A stretch of 64,000 bases of DNA from Rossellomorea vietnamensis. Its GTDB lineage: Bacteria > Bacillota > Bacilli > Bacillales > Bacillaceae_B. Of this stretch, positions 16,726 to 24,609 are shown piece after piece. The notes beneath the pieces were generated by a model that was given only the letters and a program-made list of their open reading frames with translations, searched no databases and was not told where the DNA came from. Location: NCBI RefSeq assembly GCF_001305855.1, contig NZ_LIXZ01000005.1, positions 102,412 to 166,411 on the forward strand. The letters run 5' to 3'. The stretch's first letter is position 1, and each line of letters opens with the position of its first letter. The position numbers and the translations under genes were made by a program.

Positions 16726-17856
16726 TCAGTCACTATAAAAATTCTCTGTATAATAAGGCTGGGATTTTTCATTAAAGGCGACCCCTATACCTAAGTGTTC
16801 GTAGTGTGGCTGTAGGATATTATCTCTATGCCCTTTGGAATTCATCAGTCCTTCGTGGGCGAAGATTGAACTTAGCTGACCGTATGCCAGGTTTTCCCCT
16901 GCAGTGCGAAAGGCTACCTGATCTTCTTCCATACGATCAAAAGGAGACTGGCCATCAAGATTCGTATGACTGAAATAATCCTGTTCCGCCATGTCGAGGC
17001 TATGTTTCCTTGCCGTATCCCTCACCAGACTGTCCCATGAAAGAACGTTCAGTCCTTTCTCTACCCGTATCGCATTCGTAAGGTCGAACAGTTGAAATTC
17101 AAACCCTTCTTTCAATTCAGAACTTCCTTTCGTATAGAAGTTTTTCTTATTTGCTTCCAAGTTCCCGTCGATGATCTGGATGGCGGTGACTGTATCATCT
17201 TCATGTTTATCATAAAAGATGGTCACATAGCTTCCATCGATCTGGTATACATCCTGTTCCCCGTTATTTTGCAGCTGATATAATGTCAGTCCCTTCCGGA
17301 TATTGGTTAAGGGCTCCCCAAGTTCGTTCTGTACCACCTCTTTGGAAACGCCCATCTTTATCCCTGAATCAGAGGAGAGAAGATCTTGATTGGTGAACAG
17401 CCCATTCACATGTTGGTTTTGATCATAGGAGACCATTAGGAAGTTCCGATAGTTTTCATGATAGGCATACCATGAAACACCGTATTCATTGCTTGATTTT
17501 CTCTTCGCTTCCCCGACTTCTGACTCGACACTTTCTTTGGAGTCCCCGATCTCAATATTATAGATAGAAAACCTTTGCTCACTTGGGACTGTTAAAGCAG
17601 GCTTCTCGACAGGGTCTTCTTTCTTCGTGTCAGAGGTGTTCTCGAGATCACGGAATGACTCGTCCAGCTTTATCAGGAGCAGGTTCACTTCCTGGGAGAT
17701 TTGTTCAAAGGCATCCTGTACTTTCGGATTGTTCTTCATTTCTTCAATTTTTGAGAGCGCAGTGTCAAAACCTGCCGCTTCTATTTTCTCTTCCCAGGCG
17801 GGTTTTGATATATATGCAACCACAATAATCATGATTAGAATAAATAATCGTCTCAA
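16726..17856 (-). CDS. ylbC: CAP-domain secreted protein, YlbC-like
   Basis: A 376-residue protein with an N-terminal hydrophobic signal/anchor (LFILIMIIVVAYIS). A CAP-associated N-terminal domain spans residues ~110-235 (IYNIEIGDSKESVESEVGEAKRK...), and a C-terminal SCP/CAP domain holds the conserved pattern LTNAIRVEKGLNVL, ARKHSLDMAEQDYFSHT, GENLAYG and SKGHRDNIL. CAP proteins are extracellular; enzymatic function in bacteria is unclear. The architecture matches B. subtilis YlbC. It stands alone here, away from ylbB/ylbD. Confidence 0.85.
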   Translation of the reverse strand: MRRLFILIMIIVVAYISKPAWEEKIEAAGFDTALSKIEEMKNNPKVQDAFEQISQEVNLLLIKLDESFRDLENTSDTKKEDPVEKPALTVPSEQRFSIYNIEIGDSKESVESEVGEAKRKSSNEYGVSWYAYHENYRNFLMVSYDQNQHVNGLFTNQDLLSSDSGIKMGVSKEVVQNELGEPLTNIRKGLTLYQLQNNGEQDVYQIDGSYVTIFYDKHEDDTVTAIQIIDGNLEANKKNFYTKGSSELKEGFEFQLFDLTNAIRVEKGLNVLSWDSLVRDTARKHSLDMAEQDYFSHTNLDGQSPFDRMEEDQVAFRTAGENLAYGQLSSIFAHEGLMNSKGHRDNILQPHYEHLGIGVAFNEKSQPYYTENFYSD

Positions 17857-18046
17857 ACGCTAACACTCCATTCTATCTTCCATTGTAACCAAATTAATAA
17901 AGAAGTAAAAAGAGAAGGCTACTCTCTTTGCTCAGTACCCATTCTACACCATTTTCAATCAGGTCGGCCTGTTTTAGTTTAGATGGCTCTGGGTAAGATA
18001 ACTAAATAGGGTAGCTTCAATATTTACATAAAGGGGGAAATAAGCA

Positions 18047-18859
18047 ATGAAATTATCTCATGAAGAACGGATTCAACTGCATGAATTCAATAACTTAACG
18101 AAGTCGTTGAGTTTTAATATGTATGATATCTGTTATACAAAGACCCGTGAGGAACGGGAAGCCTATATTGAATACATCGATGAACAGTACAACGCCGATA
18201 GACTGACAAAGATCCTCACCCACGTTTCGGATATTATCGGGGCACATGTCCTGAACGTAGCGAAACAGGACTATGTTCCTCAAGGTGCCAGTGTGACCAT
18301 CCTGGTATCGGAAGGGCCGATCGTCGAAGTGCCGACGGAGCATTTTGATGAATCACCCGGTCCATTGCCTTCAACTGTGACGATGCATCTTGATAAGAGT
18401 CATATTACGGTCCATACCTATCCGGAGTATCATCCACATGAAGGAATTTCTACATTCAGGGCAGACATCGATGTTTCTACATGCGGGGAAATTTCGCCCC
18501 TTAAGGCACTGAATTATTTAATTCACTCCTTCGATACAGATATCATGACAATGGATTATCGCGTGCGAGGATTCACCAGGGATATTAATGGAAGGAAGCT
18601 ATTCATCGACCATGACATCAATTCCATTCAGAATTACATTCCTGAAGAAATCAAGGATGAGTATGACATGATCGATGTAAATGTTTATCCTCAAAACATT
18701 TTTCATACAAAATGCAAATTGAAAGAGTTCGATTTAAACAATTATTTATTTGGTTATACAAAGGATAGACTGGAAGAGGATGAGGTTGATGAGATTACAG
18801 AAAAACTAAAAATGGAAATGGATGAAATTTTTTACGGTAAAAATATTCCCCGACCGTAA
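18047..18859 (+). CDS. speD: S-adenosylmethionine decarboxylase, long proenzyme form
   Basis: A 270-residue protein that resembles the E. coli-type SpeD rather than the ~126-residue B. subtilis enzyme. The self-cleavage/pyruvoyl site is the Ser in [13 protein letters not shown] (near residue 120); [20 protein letters not shown] carries conserved His/Cys-type active-site residues. It supplies decarboxylated SAM for spermidine synthesis. AAAGGGGGAAA precedes the ATG. It is monocistronic with its own terminator; no speE lies nearby. Confidence 0.9.
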   Translation: MKLSHEERIQLHEFNNLTKSLSFNMYDICYTKTREEREAYIEYIDEQYNADRLTKILTHVSDIIGAHVLNVAKQDYVPQGASVTILVSEGPIVEVPTEHFDESPGPLPSTVTMHLDKSHITVHTYPEYHPHEGISTFRADIDVSTCGEISPLKALNYLIHSFDTDIMTMDYRVRGFTRDINGRKLFIDHDINSIQNYIPEEIKDEYDMIDVNVYPQNIFHTKCKLKEFDLNNYLFGYTKDRLEEDEVDEITEKLKMEMDEIFYGKNIPRP

Positions 18860-18871
18860 AAATCATAATGC

Positions 18872-18910
18872 AAACCCCTTCGTAATCAATCGAGCGAAGG
18901 GGTTTTTCAG
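18872..18910 (+). terminator. Intrinsic terminator after speD
   Basis: AAACCCCTTCG / CGAAGGGGTTT followed by TTTTT. Confidence 0.9.
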
Positions 18911-19008
18911 TGCGAATTCTTATTATTGTGAAAATATGATTCGAGAAGGGAAATTCCTTCCTCATGAAGAATAGGTAAATATGCATGTAAATAGAGGAGG
19001 AACAGGAA

Positions 19009-19806
19009 ATGAATTCACATGAAATTGAATACAAATTGCACGGGGACGATATGCAGTTTGTGGAGATAGAATTAGATCCGGGAGAAAGTGCAGTAGCCGA
19101 AGCTGGTGGCATGATGATGATGGAAGATGGTATCGGTATGGAAACGATCTTCGGTGACGGATCTCAGGGAAGAGGGACTGGAGGGTTCCTCGGTAAGCTC
19201 GTGGGGGCAGGAAAACGTGTTTTGACCGGGGAAAGCTTATTCATGACCGTCTTCACCAATGACGGAATGGGAAAAAAGCATGTATCTTTCGCTGCTCCAT
19301 ATCCGGGAAAAATCATTCCAGTCGATTTAAGTGAATTAGGCGGTAAAGTGATTTGTCAAAAGGATGCCTTTCTTTGTGCTGCTAAGGGAGTCTCTGTCGG
19401 AATCGATTTTCAAAAGAAATTAGGAACCGGCTTCTTTGGAGGGGAAGGTTTCATTATGCAGAAGCTTGAAGGGGACGGTTTAGCCTTTCTCCATGCAGGG
19501 GGAACGATTTATAGAAGAGATCTTCAGCCTGGAGAAGTGCTGCGGGTGGATACGGGTTGTTTAGTGGCCATGACAAAAGAAGTGGACTACAATATAGAAT
19601 ATGTCGGCAAAATCAAATCGGCTTTCCTCGGTGGTGAAGGTCTGTTTTTTGCTACTGTCCGTGGTCCAGGGACGGTATGGATACAGTCTCTTCCATTTAG
19701 CCGGTTAGCGGAGCGTATCTATGCAAATGCTCCAGGAGGAGGACGTTCCACGGGTGAAGGAAGTATACTTGGTGGAATCGGGGATTTCCTAAACGGAGAC
19801 GATTGA
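19009..19806 (+). CDS. AIM24/TIGR00266 family protein
   Basis: A 265-residue all-beta protein of the AIM24 (DUF124) family, recognised from [28 protein letters not shown], the [20 protein letters not shown] block, [10 protein letters not shown] and the glycine-rich C-terminus [26 protein letters not shown]. Function is unknown in bacteria; the yeast relative is mitochondrial. GAGGAGGAACAGGAA supplies the RBS. It is monocistronic with a 20-bp-stem hairpin downstream. Confidence 0.85.
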   Translation: MNSHEIEYKLHGDDMQFVEIELDPGESAVAEAGGMMMMEDGIGMETIFGDGSQGRGTGGFLGKLVGAGKRVLTGESLFMTVFTNDGMGKKHVSFAAPYPGKIIPVDLSELGGKVICQKDAFLCAAKGVSVGIDFQKKLGTGFFGGEGFIMQKLEGDGLAFLHAGGTIYRRDLQPGEVLRVDTGCLVAMTKEVDYNIEYVGKIKSAFLGGEGLFFATVRGPGTVWIQSLPFSRLAERIYANAPGGGRSTGEGSILGGIGDFLNGDD

Positions 19807-19816
19807 TGAAAAGGAT

Positions 19817-19862
19817 AAACGTAAAAGAGCATTTCCATTCGTGGGAATGCTCTTTTACGTTT
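19817..19862 (+). terminator. Long hairpin after the AIM24 gene
   Basis: A 20-bp stem with one G-U pair (arms 19817-19836 and 19843-19862, core AGAGCATT / GATGCTCT-like) and a 6-base loop. The U-tract is within the 3' arm. Confidence 0.7.
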
Positions 19863-19933
19863 AAGCCGGTGGGTATTCACCTATTTAGATCCCGCATCAT
19901 ATGTTTAAATAAATGATGTGAAAGGGTGGTTTC

Positions 19934-21028
19934 ATGACAGGAAAGATTCGTCATTATTATGCTGGAGGGAATACGGCAAAAGGATTTTACAGTCTTTATG
20001 ATTCAGTACTCGATGGGTTAGAGCGGATATATATTTTAAAGGGTGGTCCGGGAACAGGAAAATCCTCATTAATGAAAACGATTGGAAAACGTTTTGAAGA
20101 AAATGGGTTAAACGTGGACTATTTACATTGTGCTTCCGATAATCAATCCATCGACGGTGTTCTCCTTCCTGAGTTCGGTATAGGGATTGTGGATGGGACA
20201 GCTCCTCATATTATAGAACCAAAAGCACCCGGTGTGATTGAAGAGTATGTGAATTTAGGAGTGGCATGGGACCGTGATGAACTGTCCGGGCATAAGGAAG
20301 AAATCCTTGCTTTAAATGATAAAATTGCCTCACTCTTTCAGAAAGCTTATCATACTTTTGCGTCATCCCTGAGTGCCCATGATGACATTGAAGAAATCTA
20401 TATTTCGAACATGGACTTCGCAGAAGCCAATGAATTAACAAACGAGTTAATTTCACTGTTTTTTGAAGATAACAGCCTGCCTAAATCCTCAACAGTAAAA
20501 CATCGGTTCTTAGGTGCCGCTACTCCTGATGGGGCAGTTGACTACATTCAGAATTTAACGGAGGATGTTGGAAAGCGTTACTTCATCAAAGGGCGTGCAG
20601 GTTCCGGAAAGTCAACGATGTTAAAGAAAATTGCTTCTGCTGCAGAATTGAAAGGCTTTGACGTAGAGGTCTATCATTGTGGATTTGACCCCAATAGTCT
20701 TGATATGTTGATCATCAGAGAAAAAGGGATCGCGATTTTCGATAGCACAGCACCACATGAATATTTTCCCGATCGCGAATCAGACGAAATCATCGATATG
20801 TATGAAAGATGCATTACCGAGGGAACAGATGAAAAATATGCTGTCGATATCGAACGGACGACAAAAGCGTATAAGGATAAAATGAATGAAGCAATCTCAT
20901 ATCTTAAAGAAGCGAAGAATCTTCGTGAACAACTCGAATCCATCTATATAGGGGCCATGGACTTCTCAAAGGTGAATATGATTAGAGAAGAAATCTTTCA
21001 GGAAATAAGTGAGTATATAAAAAAGTAG
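19934..21028 (+). CDS. PRK06851-family tandem P-loop ATPase
   Basis: A 364-residue protein with two homologous halves. Walker A sequences are GGPGTGKSS (~residues 37-45) and GRAGSGKST (~220-228). Each half continues with a matching DVxxxHCA/G...D and a GIxIxDxTAPH motif (VDGTAPHIIEP; FDSTAPHEYFP). It is likely a pseudodimeric NTPase, cytosolic; I know no established function. No partner gene is adjacent. Confidence 0.8.
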   Translation: MTGKIRHYYAGGNTAKGFYSLYDSVLDGLERIYILKGGPGTGKSSLMKTIGKRFEENGLNVDYLHCASDNQSIDGVLLPEFGIGIVDGTAPHIIEPKAPGVIEEYVNLGVAWDRDELSGHKEEILALNDKIASLFQKAYHTFASSLSAHDDIEEIYISNMDFAEANELTNELISLFFEDNSLPKSSTVKHRFLGAATPDGAVDYIQNLTEDVGKRYFIKGRAGSGKSTMLKKIASAAELKGFDVEVYHCGFDPNSLDMLIIREKGIAIFDSTAPHEYFPDRESDEIIDMYERCITEGTDEKYAVDIERTTKAYKDKMNEAISYLKEAKNLREQLESIYIGAMDFSKVNMIREEIFQEISEYIKK

Positions 21029-21084
21029 TGTTTAGAGGAAAGAACCCTGCGTGGTGATGGTTATGTCATCACGCCTTTATTGGG

Positions 21085-21113
21085 TTGACAATATACCCAT
21101 ACAGGTATATTAT
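21085..21113 (+). promoter_or_regulatory. SigA promoter with CsoR/CstR-like operator in the spacer
   Basis: TTGACA (21085-21090) and TATTAT (21108-21113) are 17 bases apart. The spacer holds ATACCCATACAGGTAT (21093-21108), the same layout as the operator at 4198. It drives the rhodanese-DsrE pair. Repression by a persulfide-sensing CsoR-family protein is inferred. Confidence 0.65.
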
Positions 21114-21161
21114 ATGTACATACAGTTGCTATTCACATCAGAACATTAGGAGGAATACACA

Positions 21162-21461
21162 ATGAAACAATTAACTGCTAAACAAGTTGAAGAGTTAGTA
21201 ACGGAAGGCAGCCAATATTTAAACATTATAGACGTCCGTGAAGATGATGAAGTAGCTTCAGGAATGATTCCGGATGCTAAACATATTCCGTTGGGCTCTA
21301 TTGAAAGTCGTATGGATGAGTTAGACAAGAATAAAGAATATATCATGGTATGCCGTTCAGGAGGCAGAAGTGGACAAGCTTCACAATTCCTTGAGAGCAA
21401 AGGGTTTAAAGTCATTAATATGACCGGCGGAATGATGTCATGGGAAGGTCCTACAAAATAA
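21162..21461 (+). CDS. Single-domain rhodanese sulfurtransferase
   Basis: A 99-residue rhodanese domain: NIIDVREDDEV, active-site loop CRSGGRSG with catalytic Cys near residue 64, and GGMMSWEG at the end. It is close in sequence and length to the protein at 4675, suggesting duplication. Its promoter carries a CstR-like operator and the DsrE protein follows 68 bases downstream, pointing to cytosolic sulfane-sulfur transfer. AGGAGGAATAC precedes the ATG. Confidence 0.9.
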   Translation: MKQLTAKQVEELVTEGSQYLNIIDVREDDEVASGMIPDAKHIPLGSIESRMDELDKNKEYIMVCRSGGRSGQASQFLESKGFKVINMTGGMMSWEGPTK

Positions 21462-21529
21462 TCATCTTTTTTGAATTTGTACCACAATAGATAAATGAAT
21501 AATAAAACCTATAATTGGAGGAATGGAAA

Positions 21530-21925
21530 ATGAGTAGAAAAGTAGCGATTATCGCAAGTAACGGTGGATTATTTGATGCGTATAAAGTATTTAATATTGC
21601 AACTGCAGCAGCAGCCACTGACCAGGAAGTAGCCATTTTCTTTACATTTGAAGGATTAAACCTTATCCATAAAGAAGGTCACAAACAGCTTCCAATGCCA
21701 GAAGGAAAAGAACACTTCCAAGAAGGATTTGCCAAAGCCAATGTACCCGGCATTCCTGAGTTGGTGGAAATGGCACAGGAGATGGGGGTTTCCTTTATTG
21801 GTTGCCAAATGACTATGGATGTAATGGGCTTGGATAAAGAAGCATTTGTGGATGGAATTGAAGTGGGTGGAGCAGTCACATTCCTAGAATTTGCAAAAGA
21901 CGCAGATGTAACATTAACTTTCTAA
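21530..21925 (+). CDS. DsrE-family sulfur carrier-like protein (YrkE-like)
   Basis: A 131-residue DsrE/DsrF-fold protein: RKVAIIASNGGLFDAYKVFNIATAAAA, a FFTFEGLNLI strand, and the conserved cysteine in FIGCQMTMDVMGL near residue 88. Members accept and relay persulfide sulfur, often with rhodanese and TusA proteins. GGAGGA (21517-21522) sets ATG 21530. It is likely co-transcribed with the preceding rhodanese from the CstR-like promoter. B. subtilis yrkE-yrkJ holds similar components in one operon. Confidence 0.85.
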   Translation: MSRKVAIIASNGGLFDAYKVFNIATAAAATDQEVAIFFTFEGLNLIHKEGHKQLPMPEGKEHFQEGFAKANVPGIPELVEMAQEMGVSFIGCQMTMDVMGLDKEAFVDGIEVGGAVTFLEFAKDADVTLTF

Positions 21926-21936
21926 TCCATTTGAAT

Positions 21937-21976
21937 AAATCAAAAAAGGATTCCATTATGGGATCCTTTTTTGATT
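21937..21976 (+). terminator. Intrinsic terminator after the DsrE gene
   Basis: AAATCAAAAAAGGAT pairs with the downstream ATCCTTTTTTGATTT. Confidence 0.8.
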
Positions 21977-22155
21977 TACTGAAAGTCGAATTCGTCCCAG
22001 TTATTGCACGATAGTTCCGACATAAGATCATCGTTATATTAAAATAGTAATACGCAAATCAGTATGTTATATCAGTATAATAAATATCAATTGTTGATTT
22101 TATGGTAGGATAATAAGGGATGAAAGTTATGAATAAAGGAGTTAATTAGATTACT

Positions 22156-22908
22156 ATGAAATTAGTATCATGGAATGTAAATGGAATCAGAGCGTGCGTG
22201 AAAAAAGGATTTTTAGATTATTTTCACAGCATGGATGCAGATATTTTCTGTCTTCAGGAAACCAAGCTTCAAGAAGGGCAGATCACCCTGGATTTAAAGG
22301 GCTACCACCAATATTGGAATTATGCGTTGCGGAAGGGGTATTCAGGAACTGCCGTTTTCACTAAACAGAAACCTCTCTCAGTCTCTTATGGTTTCACTCA
22401 AGATCATATGGAACCTGAAGGGAGAATCATAACATGTGAATATGATTCTTTTTACTTGGTGAATGTCTATACCCCTAATTCGAAAAGAGATCTTTCAAGG
22501 ATCGAGGAACGACTTGAATGGGAGGATACATTAAGGGAATATCTTACAGGATTGAATCTTCATAAACCGGTCGTTCTATGCGGTGACTTAAATGTTGCAC
22601 ATACGGAAATTGACCTTAAAAATGATAAGTCAAACCGTGGAAATTCAGGTTTCACCGATGAAGAAAGGGGGAAAATGAGTCTGCTGCTCCAGGAGGGCTT
22701 CGTGGATAGTTTTCGTTATCTATACCCTAATAAGGATGATGCCTTCAGTTGGTGGTCTTATATGAGCAACGTACGTGAACGAAATATCGGTTGGAGGATT
22801 GATTATTTTATCGTCTCCGATCTATTGGCCCCTTCAATAGCAAAAGCTGAAATTCACCCCGATATTCACGGCAGCGATCATTGTCCTGTATACTTGGAAT
22901 TAGAGTAG
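22156..22908 (+). CDS. exoA: Exodeoxyribonuclease III / AP endonuclease
   Basis: A 250-residue exonuclease-endonuclease-phosphatase fold enzyme. It shows SWNVNGIRACVKKG, the metal-binding Glu in LQETKLQ, GDLNVAHTEIDLKN, and the catalytic SDHCPVYLELE terminus. It incises abasic sites and removes 3' blocking groups in base-excision repair. Length is close to B. subtilis ExoA (~252). AAAGGAGTTAATT lies upstream of the ATG. It stands alone. Confidence 0.95.
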   Translation: MKLVSWNVNGIRACVKKGFLDYFHSMDADIFCLQETKLQEGQITLDLKGYHQYWNYALRKGYSGTAVFTKQKPLSVSYGFTQDHMEPEGRIITCEYDSFYLVNVYTPNSKRDLSRIEERLEWEDTLREYLTGLNLHKPVVLCGDLNVAHTEIDLKNDKSNRGNSGFTDEERGKMSLLLQEGFVDSFRYLYPNKDDAFSWWSYMSNVRERNIGWRIDYFIVSDLLAPSIAKAEIHPDIHGSDHCPVYLELE

Positions 22909-22951
22909 TACATAAAGGAAGTAAAGAAAGAAACCATATGGAGGGAATTGA

Positions 22952-23539
22952 ATGTTACAGAAAAGAATACAGCAATATATCGATGAAACGAAAGCATCTG
23001 AAGTTCCTGTTCATTTGTTTAAACAAGAGAGAGAATATGTGTTACATCACGGTTTACTGGATTCTGACGAGGTTGCCAAACCGGAAGCCGATTCACGCTT
23101 TCTGGACGCGTATATTGAGCGCTGTGATAAAGAAACCGAAGAACTGATTGGTGAAGAATCTGATGACTTTCTCAATCAGCCGATCACTTATTTGAAACAA
23201 CACAAAAACGAGTTCATTTTTCTTGAATCCAAATGGTTCTCTATGATTGGAGTGGACGCCGTTTCCGTAGAAGAGGACGATGTATTTGGTACTTATGATG
23301 CGATGCTGGGGTTAAAACTGCAGAAGAAGTATCGGAGTCAGATTGAGCGTTATTTAGATGAGTCCCTTGAAGGTGAAGCATCTTATGATCTGTTGTTTAA
23401 TGGTGAAGATGGACTGTGGGACTTGAATTTCACTTTGAATGACCACCCTGATTTTAATGAAAGCCAAACCTTACTGTCGGTTTACGAGCTTATATATGAT
23501 TTTCTTTTCAACCTTCTTCAAAATGTAGATGAGTCATAA
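22952..23539 (+). CDS. Hypothetical acidic protein
   Basis: A 195-residue acidic, soluble protein with no signal peptide or TM segment. Recognisable stretches are RIQQYIDETK, LFKQEREYVLHHGLLD, TYDAMLGLKLQKKY and a C-terminal helical segment (LLSVYELIYDFLFNLLQNV). I do not recognise the family. GGAGGGAATTGA precedes the ATG at 22952. It lies 43 bases after exoA and may be co-transcribed, but nothing shows a DNA-repair role. Confidence 0.75.
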   Translation: MLQKRIQQYIDETKASEVPVHLFKQEREYVLHHGLLDSDEVAKPEADSRFLDAYIERCDKETEELIGEESDDFLNQPITYLKQHKNEFIFLESKWFSMIGVDAVSVEEDDVFGTYDAMLGLKLQKKYRSQIERYLDESLEGEASYDLLFNGEDGLWDLNFTLNDHPDFNESQTLLSVYELIYDFLFNLLQNVDES

Positions 23540-23545
23540 AATAAG

Positions 23546-23577
23546 ATCCCTCTCGAACGGATTCCGAGGGGGTTATT
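23546..23577 (+). terminator. Hairpin, probable terminator
   Basis: CCCTCTCG pairs with CGAGGGGG and is followed by TTATTACTTT; moderate T content only. Confidence 0.55.
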
Positions 23578-23603
23578 ACTTTGATTTCATGTGAAGAAAC
23601 AAT

Positions 23604-23637
23604 AGAGGGACGGACCTCTAACAAGGTCCGTCCCTCT
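23604..23637. repeat. GGGACGGACCT inverted repeat, copy 1
   Basis: A perfect 14-bp stem (AGAGGGACGGACCT / AGGTCCGTCCCTCT) with a 6-base loop, between convergent genes. It shares its core with 29369-29397 and a half site at 9884. It can also act as a terminator for the minus-strand gene. Confidence 0.8.
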
Positions 23638-23645
23638 ATGCATGT

Positions 23646-23954
23646 TTATCGTATATCTTTGGTCCGTTTATTGATTTCTTCGGTAACGACATGAGCCAGG
23701 TCATCATTTCCGAATAGGGATAGGACGCCGAGTATGGTGGTGTCTGGGATTTCTTCGGATTCTTCTTTAGAAACGGTCAAGTCGATTCCTTGCTGCAGTG
23801 CAGGATTATCTCCTTGTTGGGGATAAGCCCTTTGATAAAGTTCAGCGGGATTGAGATCGTGATTCACACACCATTGTGCGAATACAAGGATCATCATATG
23901 CTCGTCTTTCTGATAATTTTGGATGATTTTTTCCTGCATTTCTTTAGAGTTCAC
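23646..23954 (-). CDS. Hypothetical 102-residue protein
   Basis: A soluble protein: helical N-terminal part (KEMQEKIIQNYQKDEHMMILVFAQWCVNHDLNPAELYQRAYP) and an acidic C-terminal part (LSLFGNDDLAHVVTEEINKR). The GTG at 23954 is preferred over ATG 23987 because AAGGAGAG lies 7 bases upstream of the GTG. I recognise it as conserved-looking Bacillaceae sequence but cannot name the family or function. Confidence 0.75.
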   Translation of the reverse strand: MNSKEMQEKIIQNYQKDEHMMILVFAQWCVNHDLNPAELYQRAYPQQGDNPALQQGIDLTVSKEESEEIPDTTILGVLSLFGNDDLAHVVTEEINKRTKDIR

Positions 23955-24127
23955 TTCAAATCTCTCCTTAAACGATAAATCTATCATTATTATAGCGAAG
24001 TTTGCGAAGGAAGCCTATTCAAAACCATTTTGCGTCAGAGGGGGAATACATTTTTAAAAGGGTGATGGAACGTGTATAATAGGAGAATAAGTGTAAACTT
24101 GTTTGATATTGAAAGGAAGATAAATAA

Positions 24128-24409
24128 ATGAATATAACTAATCATCATGTGGAAGAACTTAAAGATCCAACAGGTATTTTAAGCGGGGATCGATATGAAG
24201 TGATGCTTGATATTGACGTACCCGAAGACGATGAACTGTATTCGGAACAGGGTATTTACATAAAAGCCATTTTTGTCCGGGACGAAAATGGAGCAAGGAT
24301 CGTACAATACACGATCATTGAGAGAAGCACGGAGTCCTTCCTGGACTTTGAATTGGAAGAAGACGAAGAGAGACTTCTTCTTGCCTACTGCGTGGAACAT
24401 ATTGCGTAA
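24128..24409 (+). CDS. DUF6509 family small protein
   Basis: A 93-residue acidic protein. The pattern DPTGILSGDRYEVMLDIDVPEDDELYSEQG...FLDFELEEDEE is what I associate with DUF6509. There is no signal or membrane segment. Function unknown. It is monocistronic, with AAAGGAAGAT upstream of the ATG and a terminator downstream. Confidence 0.75.
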   Translation: MNITNHHVEELKDPTGILSGDRYEVMLDIDVPEDDELYSEQGIYIKAIFVRDENGARIVQYTIIERSTESFLDFELEEDEERLLLAYCVEHIA

Positions 24410-24420
24410 AGTGAATCGAA

Positions 24421-24466
24421 AGCATCATCCCCTTCATTTCTGAAGATAGGGGATGGTGCTTTTTTG
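24421..24466 (+). terminator. Intrinsic terminator
   Basis: AGCATCATCCCC pairs with GGGGATGGTGCT, followed by TTTTTT. Confidence 0.85.
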
Positions 24467-24609
24467 TTATTGGGTAAAAGTCTGGGTGGCCAGAAAGGTC
24501 CAATTAGAACCCATTCTCACATTTTTGACTGATAATTCGGAGATTTTAGAGTTGGCATGGAGTTTGCATGTTAACTTTATGAAAGTATGAATGGAAGGGA
24601 GAATGGTTG

